NCBI GenBank assembly: GCA_005239165.1
Contig: RAPG01000020.1
Location: 1-44,436 of the forward strand
From: Allopusillimonas ginsengisoli
Lineage (GTDB): Bacteria; Pseudomonadota; Gammaproteobacteria; Burkholderiales; Burkholderiaceae_B
DNA: 44,436 nucleotides
Direction of reading: 5' to 3'
The notes under the pieces are model-generated. The model was not told where the DNA came from. It made no database searches and worked only from the letters and a program-made list of their open reading frames with translations. Shown here piece after piece: positions 33,677 through 41,761 of the stretch (position 1 is its first letter; each line of letters begins with the position of its first letter). Both the position numbers and the translations under genes were made by a program.

Positions 33677-34128
33677 GTCTCGAAAATGGCGATCTGCGTG
33701 AGCTTTATCAAGAAGTCATCTTCGATCACAATAGAAGCCCACGCAATTTTAAAGAAATGCCCGATGCCACCCATATGGCACAAGGGCATAACCCGCTATG
33801 CGGTGATCAGCTAACCATCTATGCACAGCTTAAAGATGGTGTGGTCGAGAAGATCAGCTTTATTGGCCATGGGTGTGCAATATCAACGGCGTCCGCGTCG
33901 CTGATGACGGAGGCCGTTAAGGGCAAAACTGTTGAAGAGGTGGAAGCCTTGTTCAACGACATGCACGCCATGCTGACCGAAGCGCAGCCTGAAGCCCGCG
34001 ACTTTGGCAAGCTAGAGGTTTTATCAGGAGTGCGAGAGTTTCCGGCCCGGGTCAAGTGTGCCACGCTGGCTTGGCATACCCTGCACAATGCGATTACCCA
34101 GGCCAGAGACACGGCTCGTACCGAGTAG
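33673..34128 (+). CDS. sufU: SufU sulfur-transfer protein
   Basis: SufU accepts sulfur from SufS through zinc-linked cysteines. The 151-residue protein has C43 and D45 in NPLCGDQL, C68 in GHGCAIS and C129 in RVKCATLAWHTL, the full zinc/sulfur set. Its motif EEVEALFNDMHAML between the second and third Cys fits SufU and not IscU. There is a 4-base overlap with sufS. Confidence 0.95.
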   Translation: MSLENGDLRELYQEVIFDHNRSPRNFKEMPDATHMAQGHNPLCGDQLTIYAQLKDGVVEKISFIGHGCAISTASASLMTEAVKGKTVEEVEALFNDMHAMLTEAQPEARDFGKLEVLSGVREFPARVKCATLAWHTLHNAITQARDTARTE

Positions 34129-34138
34129 AGAGGCAACA

Positions 34139-34693
34139 ATGAGCTACACACGACAAGATGTTATCGTCAGCCGGGATTGCCCGGCAGTTACCGTGCCTTA
34201 CGGCTCTGCAGTCACCATTGAAAAAGGCTGCGAGGCAACCATCACGCAGCAGCTAGGCGGTACGTACACCGTTATGGTGCAGGGCAATCTGTACCGGGTG
34301 GAAGGCGTCGATGGCGATGCGCTGGGGTTTGAGCCCACCGAAGCCGTCAAGCACATGCATGACGGGCCAGTTACGGCCCAAGCTGTAGAAGATGCCTCGT
34401 GGAGCATGCTGGCAACATGTTTCGACCCTGAGATTCCTGTCGATATCGTTAATCTGGGGCTGGTGTATAGCTGCAAGGTTACCGAGCTGGACCACGAGCG
34501 CTATCGTGTTGATGTCAACATGACCCTGACCGCTCCTGGGTGTGGCATGGGTACCATGATTGCCGACGAAGCACGCGACAAGATCCTGTCAATACATGGT
34601 GTAGATGAAGCCAAGGTTGATCTGGTGTGGGATCCACCATGGAGCCGCGAAATGATTAGTGAGCCTGCGCGCTTGCAGTTGGGGCTTATGTAG
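34139..34693 (+). CDS. sufT: SufT, DUF59/MIP18-family Fe-S maturation protein
   Basis: SufT helps Fe-S protein maturation. The 184-residue protein has the DUF59 motifs CFDPEIPVDIVNLGLVYSC and LTAPGCGMG with the conserved Cys, and ends in DLVWDPPWSREMISEPARLQLGL. The ATG at 34139 follows AGAGAGG and lies 10 bases after sufU. It is the last gene of the suf operon. A weak hairpin (ACGCCG 34699-34704, CGGCGT 34743-34748) may help termination. Confidence 0.92.
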   Translation: MSYTRQDVIVSRDCPAVTVPYGSAVTIEKGCEATITQQLGGTYTVMVQGNLYRVEGVDGDALGFEPTEAVKHMHDGPVTAQAVEDASWSMLATCFDPEIPVDIVNLGLVYSCKVTELDHERYRVDVNMTLTAPGCGMGTMIADEARDKILSIHGVDEAKVDLVWDPPWSREMISEPARLQLGLM

Positions 34694-35039
34694 GCAATAC
34701 GCCGAAGTTGGGGTGTTTGGGAGGCGATCTCCCCCACCTCGACGGCGTTTCGCTTGGAACGTTTACAGGCCTGCCTGTGTACGATAAATCGCACGACTCG
34801 TTAGCTGCCGGAGCAAGCGTGCTCAAAATATAAATGTGTCACAGTCTTCTCGAGCGAGCGCACGCGAGCCTTTGAGTGACGCGACAACGGTCAGCTTGCC
34901 TCAAATGGATGAGGCGCAACAGTAGGCTGTTTATCTTTGGCCTACAAGCTACAGCCTAGGGCTTACAGCCTAGGATCTACAGCCCAGAGCCCAGAGCCCA
35001 GAGCACAGAGCCTACAGCCGCCTGGAGCCGCTTGGAGCC
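34694..35039. other. Intergenic region with degenerate minisatellite
   Basis: No gene is seen between the convergent sufT and transporter genes. From ~34950 to 35040 the sequence is repetitive: ACAGCCTAGG twice at 14-base spacing, then CCAGAG-type hexamers (about 34984-35009), then GGAGCC copies. It does not encode an open frame of note and looks like slippage-generated DNA. Confidence 0.7.
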
Positions 35040-36050
35040 TCAGGAGGCCGGCGTGTCTGCAGGGATAGGCTGTCCAACTGGCGGATCGTCACGGCGGGCA
35101 TAATGCTGGGCCATCACGGCGCAGACCATCAGTTGTATCTGATGAAACACCATGAGCGGTAAAAGAGCCGGCCCAACGGCAGCACCCGAAAACAATACCT
35201 GCGCCATGGGTACACCGGTAGCCAGGCTTTTTTTAGAGCCACAAAAGACAACGGTGATTTCATCTGCCTTGTTGAAGCCGGCTGTGCGGGCTGCCCAGGT
35301 GGTAAACGCTAAGGCGATAGCCAAAAACACACATGAGACAATTAACAGCGCCAGCAACTCAGAGCCTTGCACCTGTTGCCACAAGCCGTCAATGACGGAG
35401 GCGCTGAATGCCGTATACACAACAAGAAGAATAGAGCTTTGGTCTACGTTTTTAAGCCATTTTTTGTTGCGGTCCATCCAGACACCAATTAAAGGGCGCA
35501 TCAGATGGCCTACAACAAAAGGCAGCAGCAATTGCGCGCTGATATCGACAATGGCACCAAGCGTTGAGTGAGCGCCGCTGGCGTCGATATCTGTAAGTAG
35601 CTTGATCAGCAGTGGGGTGATGACGATGCCGATAATGCTGGACGCTGATGCGCTGCAAACGGCAGCGGGAACGTTGCCGCGTGCAATAGAGGTAAAGGCA
35701 ATGGCAGACTGCACCGTGCCTGGCAAAGCACAGAGATACAAAACACCCAGAAACAGTGGGGCTCCCAACCACGGTTCTATGAGTGGCCGTGATGCCCAGC
35801 CCAATAAGGGGAACATGACAAACGTGCAGCCGAACACCAGCAGATGTAGCCGCCAGTGCTTGGCCCCGGCCACGATGGCTTCACGTGACAGTTTTGCGCC
35901 ATGCATAAAAAAGAGCAGGGCGATTGCCGCTCGGGTAATCCACTCAAATATGACGGCGCCTGTACCGTGTGCAGGGATAAATGTGGCGGCTGCCACCACG
36001 GCAATCAGAGTGAGCGTGAAATTATCGAAAATGAGACGAAGTCGGTTCAT
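35040..36050 (-). CDS. Bile acid:sodium symporter family (SBF-like, YfeH-type) transporter
   Basis: The 336-residue inner-membrane protein has about ten hydrophobic segments and SBF-like landmarks: ALLFFMHGAKLSREAIVAG, CALPGTVQSAIAFTSIARGN and VFCGSKKSLATGVPMAQVLF. These are typical of the SLC10A7/YfeH branch rather than bile-acid carriers proper. Substrate unknown. It is divergent from an AraC gene with a 119-base gap, suggesting regulation by it. Confidence 0.88.
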   Translation of the reverse strand: MNRLRLIFDNFTLTLIAVVAAATFIPAHGTGAVIFEWITRAAIALLFFMHGAKLSREAIVAGAKHWRLHLLVFGCTFVMFPLLGWASRPLIEPWLGAPLFLGVLYLCALPGTVQSAIAFTSIARGNVPAAVCSASASSIIGIVITPLLIKLLTDIDASGAHSTLGAIVDISAQLLLPFVVGHLMRPLIGVWMDRNKKWLKNVDQSSILLVVYTAFSASVIDGLWQQVQGSELLALLIVSCVFLAIALAFTTWAARTAGFNKADEITVVFCGSKKSLATGVPMAQVLFSGAAVGPALLPLMVFHQIQLMVCAVMAQHYARRDDPPVGQPIPADTPAS

Positions 36051-36130
36051 GGCGTTTAAATACGTTGTCTGTAGATTGGATAGACGTTACCGTATTCAAT
36101 AAGAGCCGACTAGCGTCGAATTGCTGTCGA

Positions 36131-36140
36131 TTGTCGACAA
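36131..36140. promoter_or_regulatory. Palindrome in the divergent transporter/AraC region
   Basis: TTGTCGACAA is a perfect 10-bp palindrome between the SBF-like gene (start 36050, minus) and the AraC gene (start 36170, plus). It is a candidate operator only. Confidence 0.35.
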
Positions 36141-36169
36141 ACGGACACTCTCATTATTTCAGAATTTTT

Positions 36170-36985
36170 ATGAATGCCACTTCAACCGTGACGCTCGAGG
36201 GCTTGCTCAGCGGTCGACAGGCGCTGCCCCGTCCACTATATGGCCGTGTACGGTCCTTGCCCAATCAGGTTATCGGCTACCGTCACAGCCATCCCTGGGT
36301 GCAGCTGTCTTATGCTCTGCATGGCGTGGTAGAAGTAGAGACAGTAAAGGGTCGATTTATCGCTCCTCCGCAGCGGGCTGTGTGGGTGCCGGCGCATATC
36401 GAGCATAGGGTGCGATGTACAGCCGGTACGCTGGTGCGTAGCCTGTATGTTGAACCCGCTGTGGTGACATGGAAGTCGATTGACTGCAGAGTGCTGGTCG
36501 TCGATACCTTGCTGCGCGAGCTTATTCGTCGTTTTAGCCAGCTTCCAGTTCTCTACGACGAGGCTGGCGCTGACGGGCGGTTGGCCAGCGTGTTACTGGA
36601 TCGACTTAAGTTTGCGCCTGAAGCAGATCTGATGCTGCCGTTTCCGCAAGACGAACGTCTCAAAATAATATGCGGCCATTTGCAAGAAGATCCACGTTCC
36701 CGTGTTGCCCTTCGCCAATGGAGCGACCGGCTGTCGGTTTCTGAAAAAACGCTCAGTCGCCTTTTTGTACGACAGACTGGCCTGAGCTTTAGAGCATGGC
36801 GACAGAGGCTGCGGCTTTTGAGTGCCTTGGCGCTGCTTGAAAGAGGTGATCGTGTAACCGATGTGGCGCTGGCTTGCGGCTATGACAGCCTGTCTGCATT
36901 TATTGCCGCATTTCGTCAGCAGTTTGGTGCGACGCCAGGTGAGTTTTTTGCAGAAGACATTGGTACTCAGGTGGCGGACACGTAA
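36170..36985 (+). CDS. AraC-family regulator with cupin sensor
   Basis: The 271-residue protein has an N-terminal cupin-like domain (HSHPWVQLSYALHGVVEVET, FIAPPQRAVWVPAHIEHRV) and a C-terminal double HTH (LRQWSDRLSVSEKTLSRLFVRQ and VTDVALACGYDSLSAFIAAFRQQFG). This layout matches the NimR-like group, which often controls an adjacent divergent transporter, here the SBF-like gene. The ATG at 36170 is preferred. An open frame extends to 36065 but the added residues cross the divergent regulatory region. Effector unknown. Confidence 0.92.
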   Translation: MNATSTVTLEGLLSGRQALPRPLYGRVRSLPNQVIGYRHSHPWVQLSYALHGVVEVETVKGRFIAPPQRAVWVPAHIEHRVRCTAGTLVRSLYVEPAVVTWKSIDCRVLVVDTLLRELIRRFSQLPVLYDEAGADGRLASVLLDRLKFAPEADLMLPFPQDERLKIICGHLQEDPRSRVALRQWSDRLSVSEKTLSRLFVRQTGLSFRAWRQRLRLLSALALLERGDRVTDVALACGYDSLSAFIAAFRQQFGATPGEFFAEDIGTQVADT

Positions 36986-37068
36986 AGACTGCACTGGAAG
37001 CGGCATTGATACCTGGCCCTTAGTTTCAATACATCACACCACCAGCCTGTGCAGGCTGATTTAGCTGT

Positions 37069-37854
37069 TTACTCTTCTTGCGCCACAAGCAGAGATTGTG
37101 TCTGATCTTTCGCTGTGGCAATACTTGGCCAGCCCAGCGTAGCGCCGCGAGAGACGGCTGCATAAACCGCAGCATTGCGGTTATGCACATTGAGCCGCTG
37201 GTACAGCGCCTCGGTATGCGCCTTTGCCGTGGCCAACGAAATATTCAGGCTGCGACTCACCAGTTTCATGGGATAACCTCGCGCCAATAACACCAACACT
37301 TCATACTGGCGTGGTGTTAAACCAAGCGCTTTACACTCCGTTTGTAGATCGGTTTCTCCCACGACTTCCTGATGTTTTGGTAGCTGGACCTCAGTTCGCA
37401 TGCTTATGGGCAAAAGTGGGAACCGTGTTGCGGTTTCTTTTAGCCGGTCATGCTGCCGGGCCACAGTGACCTGACCAGAAAAGCAAGTGCCGCCAGCCAG
37501 TATCAGCTTTGCCGATGCCTTTAGTACTTCTGCAGGGACATGTTTGGTGATGTGACCTGCTACCAAGGGATAAAGACTGCTGTTTATGTTGGACATGTCT
37601 TCGTGATGTTCAGAGAGCAGCAGAATGGCTTTTGGTGAATAGTGCTGTACGACTAAAGTGACCAGATGCGGCATGTCATCGAGGATTGATACAGATAATA
37701 AGGCAAGGTCATACTCGCGTCTGGTAGAAGGGCCCAGCCCGAGTGAGGGGTAGCCTGCGCCATCTACATATGGCTCTTCAGACAATTCTGACATTAATTG
37801 CAGAATTCCAAGACGAAGTAGTGGATGCGGTTCGATGACTATGATTGCCGACAT
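37069..37854 (-). CDS. LuxR-type regulator with degenerate receiver domain
   Basis: The 261-residue protein has a C-terminal LuxR/FixJ HTH (LGLTPRQYEVLVLLARGYPMKLVSRSLNISLATAKAHTEALYQRLNV, about 174-220) and an N-terminal response-regulator-like domain (IIVIEPHPLLRLGILQL). The usual acidic pair is replaced by E8-P, and the phospho-acceptor Asp position holds S54 (DLALLSVSIL), so it is probably not controlled by phosphorylation. CsgD, the curli/biofilm regulator, has the same type of change. It lies 1.7 kb from the exported-protein cluster but is transcribed away from it. Its leader (37855-38125) is AT-rich. Confidence 0.88.
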   Translation of the reverse strand: MSAIIVIEPHPLLRLGILQLMSELSEEPYVDGAGYPSLGLGPSTRREYDLALLSVSILDDMPHLVTLVVQHYSPKAILLLSEHHEDMSNINSSLYPLVAGHITKHVPAEVLKASAKLILAGGTCFSGQVTVARQHDRLKETATRFPLLPISMRTEVQLPKHQEVVGETDLQTECKALGLTPRQYEVLVLLARGYPMKLVSRSLNISLATAKAHTEALYQRLNVHNRNAAVYAAVSRGATLGWPSIATAKDQTQSLLVAQEE

Positions 37855-38125
37855 ATTATTACCTTGCAGAGTTGGTTCTTATTAAGCAGCCAGGCCGAAA
37901 ACGACGGAGCTGCAAAAGCACAGGCCTCTCGTGGACGGAAGGTTTTCATCTGTTCAAATATTGAAGAGAGCTTTGCTGGCAGCATATAGCTATTTCTGCT
38001 GCGGAAAATGAAATTCTTGACGAGGCAGATTTTTATAATGATTGCGGTGCTCACGTCAGGAAAAATAATATTAGCTATATCTGCTAACTGCAAATAAATG
38101 TTTATAATATTTACAATTCTTGTTT

Positions 38126-38989
38126 TCAACATATCCAGCAGGCCAATTTGACGAGCAGCGGCTGCTCATTCCAGTTAAGTGGGATTTCGTCGAAGCTCTC
38201 TGCAAAGCAAGATGCGCGCAGGCTGTACCCGGACTGAGGCAGCCAGTGATCCAGAAGATAATCGTATAAATATGGCAAATCGGGTGCCATGCATCGTGCC
38301 GTGACGGTAGCAACGCGGCCAGCGGGAAGTCTTATTTCGAATGCCTCTTTAGGCTTTCTGCTAGGGTCTGGCCCCACCAGCACACCACAGTAATACCGCA
38401 TAAATGGCTGCGGGACGAACATGGACGTATCGTAGGTCAGGCCAAAAAAAGAGCCTTCCAAGCCATCCGGCGTATGTTGCTCAAACAAATGTCTGAAATC
38501 ATTCCAGCATGCGTGTTTCTGTTTAGACAGGCCTTCATATCGCGCTGCCCAGCAATGTATCTCGGGCATGGTTTGAACCTTGACTTCAAGATCTGCCAGG
38601 CCCGGCACGGCCGGACTCGCTGACTTGTCCCGTTTGGCGATGTAGTAGGCATGCGCCTGACGAAAGTGCTGCGGCGATATACCCCAGTATTTGGTATAGG
38701 CGCGAGTGAAAGCCTGTTGACTTGAGAAGCCCATATCTATGGCGATAGAAAACATTGACTGTGTGGTATGAGCAATCATCAATGCACAACGGCCCATAAG
38801 GTTGTGCTGAATGTATTCACGCGGCGAATACTTGAAGTCTTTCAGAAACAACCTGGCCAGATGGAAGCGTGTCAAATTAATATGCTTCGCCAGATCCTGA
38901 ATTAGCGCATCGTGCGCATTGAATTCGGATGAATCGTGAAGAATTTTGTGTTCGATCTGTGTCACGCAGTACTGAATACGAGGATCCAT
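38126..38989 (-). CDS. AraC/Rob-type regulator with GyrI-like effector domain
   Basis: The 287-residue protein begins with a double AraC HTH (AKHINLTRFHLARLFLKDFKYSPREYIQ and SMFSIAIDMGFSSQQAFTRAYTKYWGISPQHFRQ). It ends in a GyrI/SOUL-like ligand domain (about 130-287; LEVKVQTMPEIHCWAARYEG, YYCGVLVGPDP). This order is that of Rob and similar multidrug-responsive activators. It is divergent from the exported-protein cluster with a 528-base intergenic region and is a candidate regulator of it. Effector unknown. Confidence 0.9.
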   Translation of the reverse strand: MDPRIQYCVTQIEHKILHDSSEFNAHDALIQDLAKHINLTRFHLARLFLKDFKYSPREYIQHNLMGRCALMIAHTTQSMFSIAIDMGFSSQQAFTRAYTKYWGISPQHFRQAHAYYIAKRDKSASPAVPGLADLEVKVQTMPEIHCWAARYEGLSKQKHACWNDFRHLFEQHTPDGLEGSFFGLTYDTSMFVPQPFMRYYCGVLVGPDPSRKPKEAFEIRLPAGRVATVTARCMAPDLPYLYDYLLDHWLPQSGYSLRASCFAESFDEIPLNWNEQPLLVKLACWIC

Positions 38990-39517
38990 AATTTTTTCCC
39001 GTCTGCTGCCTGGTGTTCTGTGTTCATCTTTAAAAAAAATTTACAAAAATAATTGACAATATCACAAAATGTAAATAATTTTAATAAGAGAAAACCTAGA
39101 ATGTGTGTGTCGATTAACCATTCTGAAGATTTATTTCATGTATTCAATAACGAAATTTAATCAGAATGACCGTAAATTCAAATGTTTCTGCTTAAAGATT
39201 TATTGCTACGTTTCGTCATAAGTGTGTAACAGTAGCTTGCGAATCTAAATAGGCTAGAGGGCTTAGGGAAAAAAGCCCAGTACGGTTTAATAGCGTTCGT
39301 TAAACATGAAAGGCAGTTATGGGCGCTTACGGCTCAGGGATAGGTGTTGCCGAAAGCCGCCGAATAACTGCAAATTGATTAGTTGGACAGGCTCAATTGC
39401 ATGTCCTGCAATAGAAGTCGAGAAGGATGTCAGTGATTGTGAAAGTAGTTGGTTGGCATCCCGACAAGGTGCAGTACCGCCTCGAGACGGGTTCTCGAGT
39501 CATAAGGAGATTTCATC
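38990..39517. other. AT-rich divergent regulatory region before the exported-protein cluster
   Basis: This region is markedly AT-rich compared with the surroundings. It holds a consensus -35 TTGACA (39053-39058) with TTTAAT or TAATTT downstream, and an 8-bp inverted repeat CATTCTGA (39119-39126)/TCAGAATG (39161-39168) that may be regulator half-sites. A CTCGAG/CTCGAG hairpin (39481-39499) lies just before the ribosome site AAGGAG (39504-39509) of the first cluster gene. A frame at 39306-39521 has no supporting features and is treated as 5' leader. Confidence 0.6.
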
Positions 39518-39913
39518 ATGAAGAAAATACTATTGGCTGCTGTGCTTACAGTGGGTTCCATCGGCATGGCAAATGCCGCCGGTTTTGGTGTAGGTATGTT
39601 TGGTAGCCACGGTGGCGCCAGTTCTAGCGTGAGTGGTACCTCATCAGCGTCAAGCGGAAGCGCCTCGATGGGCTTTGGCATGGCTCAACAAGGCACCCAG
39701 TCTGGAACCCAATCGCAAGCGGCATCGTCGGTAGCGATGAATCCTGCTGCCGTTAGTACTGCGTCCTCTGCCCAGACCCAAACGTTTTCGAACGGCGGCG
39801 GCTTCACCTTTGGTTCGTCCGTTGGGGGTACGACCGGAGATGCATGGGGCGCCCATTCGGCGGACAGTGGTGGCACTACCGGCAACATGGGCTTCGGCGG
39901 ATGGTCCTGGTAA
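39518..39913 (+). CDS. Exported Gly/Ser/Ala-rich protein 1 (131 aa)
   Basis: I do not recognise a family. The 131-residue product has a clear signal peptide (MKKILLAAVLTVGSIGMANA, cleavage before AGFGVG) and a mature part of ~111 residues dominated by Gly, Ser, Ala, Thr and Gln, with no Cys. It contains short patterns such as GFGVGMFG, SMGFGMAQ, GFTFGSS and ends MGFGGWSW. A second protein of the same length and tail type is encoded at 41762-42157. The composition fits a secreted fibre, matrix or amyloid-like subunit, but no curlin repeat is evident. AAGGAG lies 8 bases before the ATG, preceded by a hairpin. Confidence 0.75.
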   Translation: MKKILLAAVLTVGSIGMANAAGFGVGMFGSHGGASSSVSGTSSASSGSASMGFGMAQQGTQSGTQSQAASSVAMNPAAVSTASSAQTQTFSNGGGFTFGSSVGGTTGDAWGAHSADSGGTTGNMGFGGWSW

Positions 39914-39939
39914 ATCATCACATTTATATGTGAGGTACT

Positions 39940-39969
39940 AATGTGTGGGGAGGTTACTCTCCACACATT
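39940..39969 (+). other. 13-bp hairpin before the second cluster gene
   Basis: AATGTGTGGGGAG (39940-39952) pairs with CTCTCCACACATT (39957-39969) over 13 bp with one G-U and loop GTTA. There is no T-run; the ribosome site GGAG (39972-39975) follows 2 bases later. Another inverted repeat, TCACAT/ATGTGA (39918-39933), lies just upstream. A role in mRNA stability, partial termination or translation is possible. Confidence 0.75.
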
Positions 39970-39981
39970 CTGGAGCGCGAA

Positions 39982-40395
39982 ATGAAACCCTTTATGTTGT
40001 TACTTTGTTTGCTTTGCGCGGCGAACGTTATGGCTGAGCGGATTGATGCGCTCACTCCGTCAAGTTTGGTTGCGGATGTGACGACGGTTGCGCAACAGCA
40101 GATGCAGCCTGCAGATACAGTCTGTCAGCCAGAGCAGTCGTTCAGTCCTCTGAAGACGACAGGCTTTACGGCCATTGCCGGATACAGCGCAGATAATTCA
40201 TTTCCTTCTGACGGCCGCCAGAGCTGGCAGCCTGATATTGCGGACGCATTTTCATGCCATGAGCGAGAGCACGACTTGACATGGCAAGCTCCTGGCATTC
40301 CGAATCAGGATGCCATGAGACTACTGCCCAGTTATCCGAGTTCCAATAATCCATCTGCTTACTCTTCAGGATGGCGCCGGTACAACACAGAATAA
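39982..40395 (+). CDS. Small exported protein of unknown function
   Basis: The 137-residue product starts with a signal peptide (MKPFMLLLCLLCAANVMA, cleavage before ERIDAL). The mature ~119 residues contain two Cys (DTVCQPEQ and AFSCHERE), which could form a disulfide, and end in a Ser/Asn/Tyr-rich tail. No domain recognised. The ATG at 39982 follows GGAG; a longer frame starting at 39943 would run through the hairpin and is unlikely. It is cotranscribed with exported protein 1 by spacing (68 bases). Confidence 0.65.
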   Translation: MKPFMLLLCLLCAANVMAERIDALTPSSLVADVTTVAQQQMQPADTVCQPEQSFSPLKTTGFTAIAGYSADNSFPSDGRQSWQPDIADAFSCHEREHDLTWQAPGIPNQDAMRLLPSYPSSNNPSAYSSGWRRYNTE

Positions 40396-40468
40396 TACAA
40401 GGTGACACACGCCTTGGCAGGCACGCAAGCCAGCCCAGCGAGGTCGCTGTTCAAAGGGAGAATACGTG

Positions 40469-40813
40469 ATGAGCGGCAAAGAAGGTTTCGCTACGAGCGG
40501 CAAGTTGGATGAAGAAATAAAGCGTTGGACGGTACGCCGTAAAAGCGTGCTGGTAATGGACATTATCCAGGGAAAAACGACTGTCAAGGAGGCCAGTCAG
40601 GCCTTTGATTTACCTGTGTCGGAAATTGATCATTGGGTTGCAGAGGGTAAACGAGGACTGGAAAACGCTTTACGCGTTAACCCCCTGGACGTCAAAGAGC
40701 AATATGAGCGCCAGATAAAAGAACTGCAACAAGCCTATGGCGAAGCAATGTTGGAGTTACGTGGAAAAAAAAAGCAACAGAACTTAATGCCATCTGACGA
40801 AGAAGTAAGGTGA
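40469..40813 (+). CDS. HTH protein (DUF1153/transposase OrfA-like)
   Basis: The 114-residue protein is basic and cytoplasmic (no signal). It has a helix-turn-helix in RRKSVLVMDIIQGKTTVKEASQAFDLPVSEIDHWV, followed by a helical/coiled tail (NPLDVKEQYERQIKELQQAYGEAMLELR). Such proteins are annotated as DUF1153 or as OrfA of IS3-like elements. No OrfB or inverted repeats follow, so it is either an internal regulator or a transposase relic. AGGGAG lies 8 bases before the ATG; GTG 40466 is an alternative. A CAGCG/CGCTG hairpin (40436-40449) precedes it. It is the only non-exported product in the cluster. Confidence 0.7.
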   Translation: MSGKEGFATSGKLDEEIKRWTVRRKSVLVMDIIQGKTTVKEASQAFDLPVSEIDHWVAEGKRGLENALRVNPLDVKEQYERQIKELQQAYGEAMLELRGKKKQQNLMPSDEEVR

Positions 40814-41118
40814 GTTTAATTTTGGCGGATTATTTCTCATGAGGATTGTTACATTATCGAATAGTTATTTTCGGAGAAATTTTATTATTTAATTAAATTT
40901 TTCCATTAAATATATTTGAATTAATCACAATATGTACAAAGCAATAGTGATATCAAAACATAGAATAATGTCGTTGGTTAATAAAAGACACATATGTGTA
41001 AAGAAACGTACGGCATACCATCTTCGGTTTCTGTGTGAATGAAATTTTATAAAAATTACGGCAAAACCTGAAGACAAAGCTATGCCGTGAGGGGTTTGTC
41101 CCCTACAGGAGAAGATAA
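40814..41118. other. AT-rich intergenic region within the cluster
   Basis: No gene is seen. The region is AT-rich and has a 12-bp palindrome ACACATATGTGT (40988-40999), a hairpin ACGGCA/TGCCGT (41058-41063 with 41083-41088) and a second hairpin GGGG/CCCC (41091-41103) just before the ribosome site AGGAGA of the next gene. It may carry a second promoter, splitting the cluster into two transcripts. Confidence 0.55.
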
Positions 41119-41682
41119 ATGAAACGGCTTTTATTGATATCACTCATATTATGTGGCAGCAATATTGCTTTGGCTCAGACAACCACCACAGCTGATTCCG
41201 CTGCCAATGCGTCCAGCGGGGCTGGCGCGACGTCGCAGTCTGGAAACATGTCATCGCAGATGGGGCAGCAGGCCGATATGAGCATGGGCAACATCACCTT
41301 TGGCAGCTCTAGAACTCCGAAAACCCAAACTGTGCATACAACACCCAATGTCTACACCGCGCCAAGCATGTTTGGTGGTTCCAATAATTGCGGTCAGAGC
41401 AATACGCTCGGGGTAGGGGTGACAGGGTTTGGTATAGGCGGCTCCCTGGCGAGCGAAAGTGATCCGTGTAACGCGCGCGAAGATACGGCAACTGCTTTTC
41501 GGCTTGGCTATAAAGATGTTGCAGTCATACGGTTTTTTTGCTTTGGTGAAGACGAGAACCGCCTGGCCTGGTTATTGATGGGGCATAGCTGCCCTGCAAC
41601 GGCAAAGCCGATTTCGAAACTTGTGCAGCGTTCCGAGAACACCACGGCCCGCACCACGCAGCAGGAATTTATTACGCCTTAA
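41119..41682 (+). CDS. Exported four-cysteine protein 1
   Basis: I do not recognise a named family. The 187-residue product has a signal peptide (MKRLLLISLILCGSNIALA, cleavage before QTTTT). A Ser/Ala/Gln/Thr-rich segment includes SQSGNMSSQMGQ and MGNITFG. A domain with four cysteines, C-x25-C-x23-C-x16-C, contains NVYTAPSMFGGSNNC, GVGVTGFGIGGS, CNAREDTATAFRLGY and VIRFFCFGEDENRLAW. The paralog at 42222-43100 has the same Cys spacing, and the DNA of the two differs at many third positions, so the duplication is not recent. The even number of Cys suggests two disulfides in the periplasm or outside. AGGAGA precedes the ATG. Confidence 0.75.
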   Translation: MKRLLLISLILCGSNIALAQTTTTADSAANASSGAGATSQSGNMSSQMGQQADMSMGNITFGSSRTPKTQTVHTTPNVYTAPSMFGGSNNCGQSNTLGVGVTGFGIGGSLASESDPCNAREDTATAFRLGYKDVAVIRFFCFGEDENRLAWLLMGHSCPATAKPISKLVQRSENTTARTTQQEFITP

Positions 41683-41761
41683 TTCGCAATGTTGGTCGTA
41701 CGCTGCGGTTGACTGGAAAACATGCAGTCTCGTGGTCTGGACGCTGAAGGAGGTATTCATC

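Noticed and set aside
37839..38132. 97-codon frame between the LuxR-type and Rob-like genes
   Set aside because: It lacks a ribosome site, overlaps the ends of both neighbours and reads like AT-rich untranslated DNA.
39240..39300. Cyclic-di-GMP riboswitch before the exported cluster
   Set aside because: A GGGCTT/AAGCCC hairpin is present, but the conserved GEMM bases and tetraloop-receptor parts are not visible.
39306..39521. 71-codon frame before the first exported protein
   Set aside because: There is no signal peptide or motif; it covers the leader hairpin and ribosome site of the next gene.
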